Source of the DNA: Streptomyces cacaoi
GTDB taxonomy: Bacteria > Actinomycetota > Actinomycetes > Streptomycetales > Streptomycetaceae
Direction of reading: 5' to 3'
Assembly: GCF_006539165.1 (NCBI RefSeq)
Contig: NZ_BJMM01000059.1
Location: 1 to 34,695 of the forward strand
DNA: 34,695 nucleotides
Part shown: positions 32,699-34,695 of the stretch, piece after piece
How positions within the stretch are numbered: the first letter of the stretch is position 1
How the letters are laid out: each line of letters opens with the position of its first letter
Program-made: the position numbers and the translations under genes
Notes under the pieces: model-generated
Seen by the model: only the letters and a program-made list of their open reading frames with translations
Told to the model about the DNA's origin: nothing
The model's database searches: none

Positions 32699-33856
32699 GT
32701 GCGACGTACGACGGGTGTGGGCGTGGGGCTGGCGCTGACCGCGGTGCTGGCCGCCGGATGTTCGGGCGGAGACGGGGACGAGGGCGGGGACGGCGGACAG
32801 CGCACCCCCAAGGCCGGCGAGAGCACCCGCGCACCCCGGGACAGCACGGCGGCGCCCGCCAAGGGCTCGGCGAAGGTGATCGGGACGGTCGCCGAGGGCC
32901 TGGACTCGCCGTGGGGCCTGGCGCCGCTGCCGGGCGGTGATCTGCTCGTCTCCTCCCGCGACAGCGGCAAGATCACCCACATCGACGGGGACAGCGGGAA
33001 GAAGACCGAGGCCGGGACCGTGCCCGGGGTCGAGCCCGGCGGCGAGGGCGGGCTGATGGGGCTCGCCTTCCAGCCCGGCGACGACCGGATGCTGTACGCC
33101 TATCTCACCACCGCCTCGGACAACCGCATCGTGCGCATGATGTACGACCCGGAGAAGGAGCCCGGGCGCCGGCTGGGCGCGCCCAGCACCGTACTCAAGG
33201 GCATTCCGAAGGGGACCCTGCACAACGGCGGGCGGATCGCCTTCGGCCCGGACAAGATGCTGTACGCCGGTACCGGCGAGTCCGGCGAGAAGGGGCTGGC
33301 GCAGGACAAGAAGTCGCTGGGCGGCAAGATTTTGCGGATGACCCCGGACGGGGAGCCGCCGGGGCAGGGCAACCCGGAGGCCGACTCCGTCGTCTACTCC
33401 TGGGGCCACCGCAATGTGCAGGGGCTCGACTGGGACGACGACAAACGGCTGTGGGCCTCCGAGTTCGGCCAGGACACCTGGGACGAGCTGAACCGCATCG
33501 AGCCGGGCGGCAACTACGGCTGGCCTCAGGCCGAGGGCAAGAGCGAGGAGAAGCGCTTCAAGAACCCGGTGGAGCAGTGGCGCACCGCCGACGCCTCGCC
33601 GAGCGGGCTCGCCGTGGCGCGGGGCTCGGTGTGGATGGCCGGGCTGCGCGGGGAGCGACTGTGGCGTATCCCGCTGGACGGGGCGGAACCCGCGGCCGAG
33701 CCGCAGGCGTTTCTCCAGGGGAAGTACGGCCGGCTCCGCACCGTCGTCGCCGACCCGTCGGCCAAGGACGAGCTGTGGCTGGTGACCAGCGAGACGGACG
33801 GGCGTGGCTCGCCGGAGAAGGGTGACGACCGGATCCTGCGCGTCAAGATCCGCTGA
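32699..33856 (+). CDS. Lipoprotein, glucose/sorbosone dehydrogenase-like beta-propeller
   Basis: Exported lipoprotein of 385 residues predicted to oxidise a sugar with PQQ, or to bind one. The signal peptide ends in the lipobox LAAGC (cysteine about residue 21), followed by an Asp/Gly-rich linker to about residue 57. The six-bladed GSDH propeller then reads LDSPWGLAPLPGGDLLVSSR, EGGLMGLAFQPG, LHNGGRIAFGPDKMLYAGTGE, YSWGHRNVQGLDWDD, ASEFGQDTWDELNRIEPGGNYGWP and SPSGLAVARGSVWMAGL, typical of Streptomyces PQQ-dependent sugar dehydrogenases. The His in LHNGG matches the catalytic base. GTG 32699 has GAGGAGGAG just upstream. Cofactor synthesis genes are not in the window, so real PQQ use is open. 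Confidence 0.9.
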   Translation: MRRTTGVGVGLALTAVLAAGCSGGDGDEGGDGGQRTPKAGESTRAPRDSTAAPAKGSAKVIGTVAEGLDSPWGLAPLPGGDLLVSSRDSGKITHIDGDSGKKTEAGTVPGVEPGGEGGLMGLAFQPGDDRMLYAYLTTASDNRIVRMMYDPEKEPGRRLGAPSTVLKGIPKGTLHNGGRIAFGPDKMLYAGTGESGEKGLAQDKKSLGGKILRMTPDGEPPGQGNPEADSVVYSWGHRNVQGLDWDDDKRLWASEFGQDTWDELNRIEPGGNYGWPQAEGKSEEKRFKNPVEQWRTADASPSGLAVARGSVWMAGLRGERLWRIPLDGAEPAAEPQAFLQGKYGRLRTVVADPSAKDELWLVTSETDGRGSPEKGDDRILRVKIR

Positions 33857-34060
33857 GCGCGGGCAGGTCGCGGCCCTTCCGGCGGGCCGGTCTCCCGGAG
33901 ACGGTGGACACGGAAGGGCGCGAGGACGGACAGGCGCGGGCACGGCCGGCGTGGACGCGGACGGCGCCGGTACGGGCCGCCCGGGCACGGGCGGCGTGGA
34001 GCGCACGGGCAGGGTGCAGAGGGCGGAGACAGCGCGGATGGCAGACACGAGGGGCCCCGG

Positions 34061-34234
34061 ATGTTCAATCTGATCGAGGAGTTGTTCGCGCCGGGACGGC
34101 GGCACACCGACGACGAGCGCAAGCGGCTGGAGCACGCCCGCTACGAGGAGGGCAGCCAGGATCCCGGCGAGGGGCCGGTGGATCTGGCCTCCGGGCGGGT
34201 CGTCATCCGTCCACGGCAGTCGCGGCGCGGCTGA
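34061..34234 (+). CDS. Small DUF6191-like protein (57 aa)
   Basis: Short frame reading MFNLIEELFAPGRRHTDDER at its start and ending VVIRPRQSRRG. The N-terminal MFNLIEELFAPGRRH and a central R-L-E-H region match a small conserved actinobacterial family I know as DUF6191; function unknown. There is no signal peptide or membrane helix; the protein is charged. A GAGGGG stretch (about 34050-34055) lies ahead of the ATG. Its last 32 bases overlap the convergent LuxR-type gene. The 204 bases before it hold nothing I can name. Confidence 0.72.
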   Translation: MFNLIEELFAPGRRHTDDERKRLEHARYEEGSQDPGEGPVDLASGRVVIRPRQSRRG

Positions 34235-34695
34235 CCAGCCGCAGCCGGAAGGCCATGGCCGCGGCCTCGCCCCGGCCGGTGACGCCGAGCTTGGCGAGGA
34301 TGTGTGAGACGTGCACACTCGCCGTCTTGGGCGAGATGTGGAGCCGCTCGGCTATCTGACGGTTGCTGCGGCCCTCGGCCAGCAGTTCCAGCACGTCCCG
34401 TTCGCGGCCGGTGAGCCCGAAGCTCTCCGCGGCATCGGCGGCGGGGTCCTCGGGACCGGGTGGGGTGGTGGCCGCCTCGGCAGCGGGTTCCTCTCCCCGG
34501 GCTGAGCCGTCCGCAGCGGTGCCGGCGGGTTCCGTGCCGTACAGCTCGATCCTGGCGCGGGTGGCGAGCTGTTCGGCCTCGGTCCGCAGCGGCAGGGCGC
34601 CGAGGTGGACGGCGGTGGCATGGGCCCGGCGCAGCAGAACGGCCGGATCCGCGGCGGAGGGCGAAGCCCCGTCCGCCCCGGCCGAATGTGGCGGG
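34203..34695 (-). CDS. LuxR-type transcriptional regulator, C-terminal part (cut by window end)
   Basis: Incomplete gene: the frame is open from the window edge to the stop at 34203, so its N-terminal part lies beyond 34695. The visible 163 residues end in a LuxR HTH domain (LTGRERDVLELLAEGRSNRQIAERL, HISPKTASVHVSHILAKLGV). Before it comes a helical segment (LLRRAHATAVHLGALPLRTEAEQLATRARIELYG) like the TPR-type repeats of large LAL regulators, then an acidic Pro/Ala linker. The missing part may hold an AAA+ ATPase domain. Its 3' end overlaps the convergent 57-aa gene by 32 bp. Confidence 0.85.
   Translation of the reverse strand, partial: PPHSAGADGASPSAADPAVLLRRAHATAVHLGALPLRTEAEQLATRARIELYGTEPAGTAADGSARGEEPAAEAATTPPGPEDPAADAAESFGLTGRERDVLELLAEGRSNRQIAERLHISPKTASVHVSHILAKLGVTGRGEAAAMAFRLRLVSRAATAVDG

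Overview
The window is high-GC DNA with GTG starts, strong GGAGG/AAGGAG ribosome sites and an extreme third-position G/C bias. Its gene content and order (ilvB-ilvN-ilvC, serA, putA-rocA, leuB, ilvE, a cimA-type synthase, and a second urease-like locus) are what I know from Streptomyces chromosomes, so I place it in the conserved core or core edge of a Streptomyces or close relative. I see no tRNA, rRNA, CRISPR array, transposase, prophage gene or secondary-metabolite cluster.

Layout, left to right. 23-2503 (-) is a Tat-exported polysaccharide lyase of family PL8, with a LacI-type operator candidate upstream. 2964-7407 (+) is a compact catabolic group: fused urease gamma-beta subunit, urease alpha subunit, agmatine deiminase and a TetR regulator, with no urease accessory genes. 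7444-9204 (-) is a citramalate/isopropylmalate synthase-like gene (cimA) with a probable leader-peptide attenuator, followed upstream by a Tat-exported PhoD-type phosphatase (9540-11165, -). 11427-13843 (-) holds ilvE and leuB, each with its own terminator and promoter region. 14039-14230 (-) encodes a small unknown protein. 14659-17404 (-) is the proline-to-glutamate pair putA-rocA, with a PucR-type regulator divergent from it (17713-18975, +). 18938-20835 is a divergent pair, an epoxide hydrolase (-) and a CGNR zinc-finger regulator (+), that share two copies of one operator-like palindrome. 20951-22540 (-) is serA. 22901-26408 (-) is ilvB-ilvN-ilvC, with a classic leader peptide and attenuator ahead of ilvB. 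26647-29919 (-) is a membrane PAS-GGDEF-EAL protein whose EAL half is degenerate. 30250-31335 (-) is a D-2-hydroxyacid dehydrogenase, 31457-32452 (+) an aldo/keto reductase, 32699-33856 (+) a lipoprotein glucose/sorbosone dehydrogenase-like beta-propeller, 34061-34234 (+) a small DUF6191-like protein, and 34203 to the window end (-) the C-terminal part of a LuxR-type regulator.

How the genes fit together. ilvBNC, ilvE, leuB and cimA supply branched-chain amino acids (cimA through the citramalate route to 2-ketobutyrate). Two of these units (ilvB and cimA) carry short leader peptides containing branched-chain codons that are rare in this genome, followed by a hairpin and T-run, which suggests control by charged Ile/Leu/Val tRNA. 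putA and rocA convert proline to glutamate and probably answer to the divergent PucR protein. The urease-like/agmatine deiminase group could link agmatine breakdown to hydrolysis of a ureido compound. That is the most unusual hypothesis here and is inference. Several intergenic palindromes (a 52-bp perfect one before the serA stop, the paired operators at 20201-20260, and a repeat-flanked element between putA and rocA) are visible directly in the sequence.
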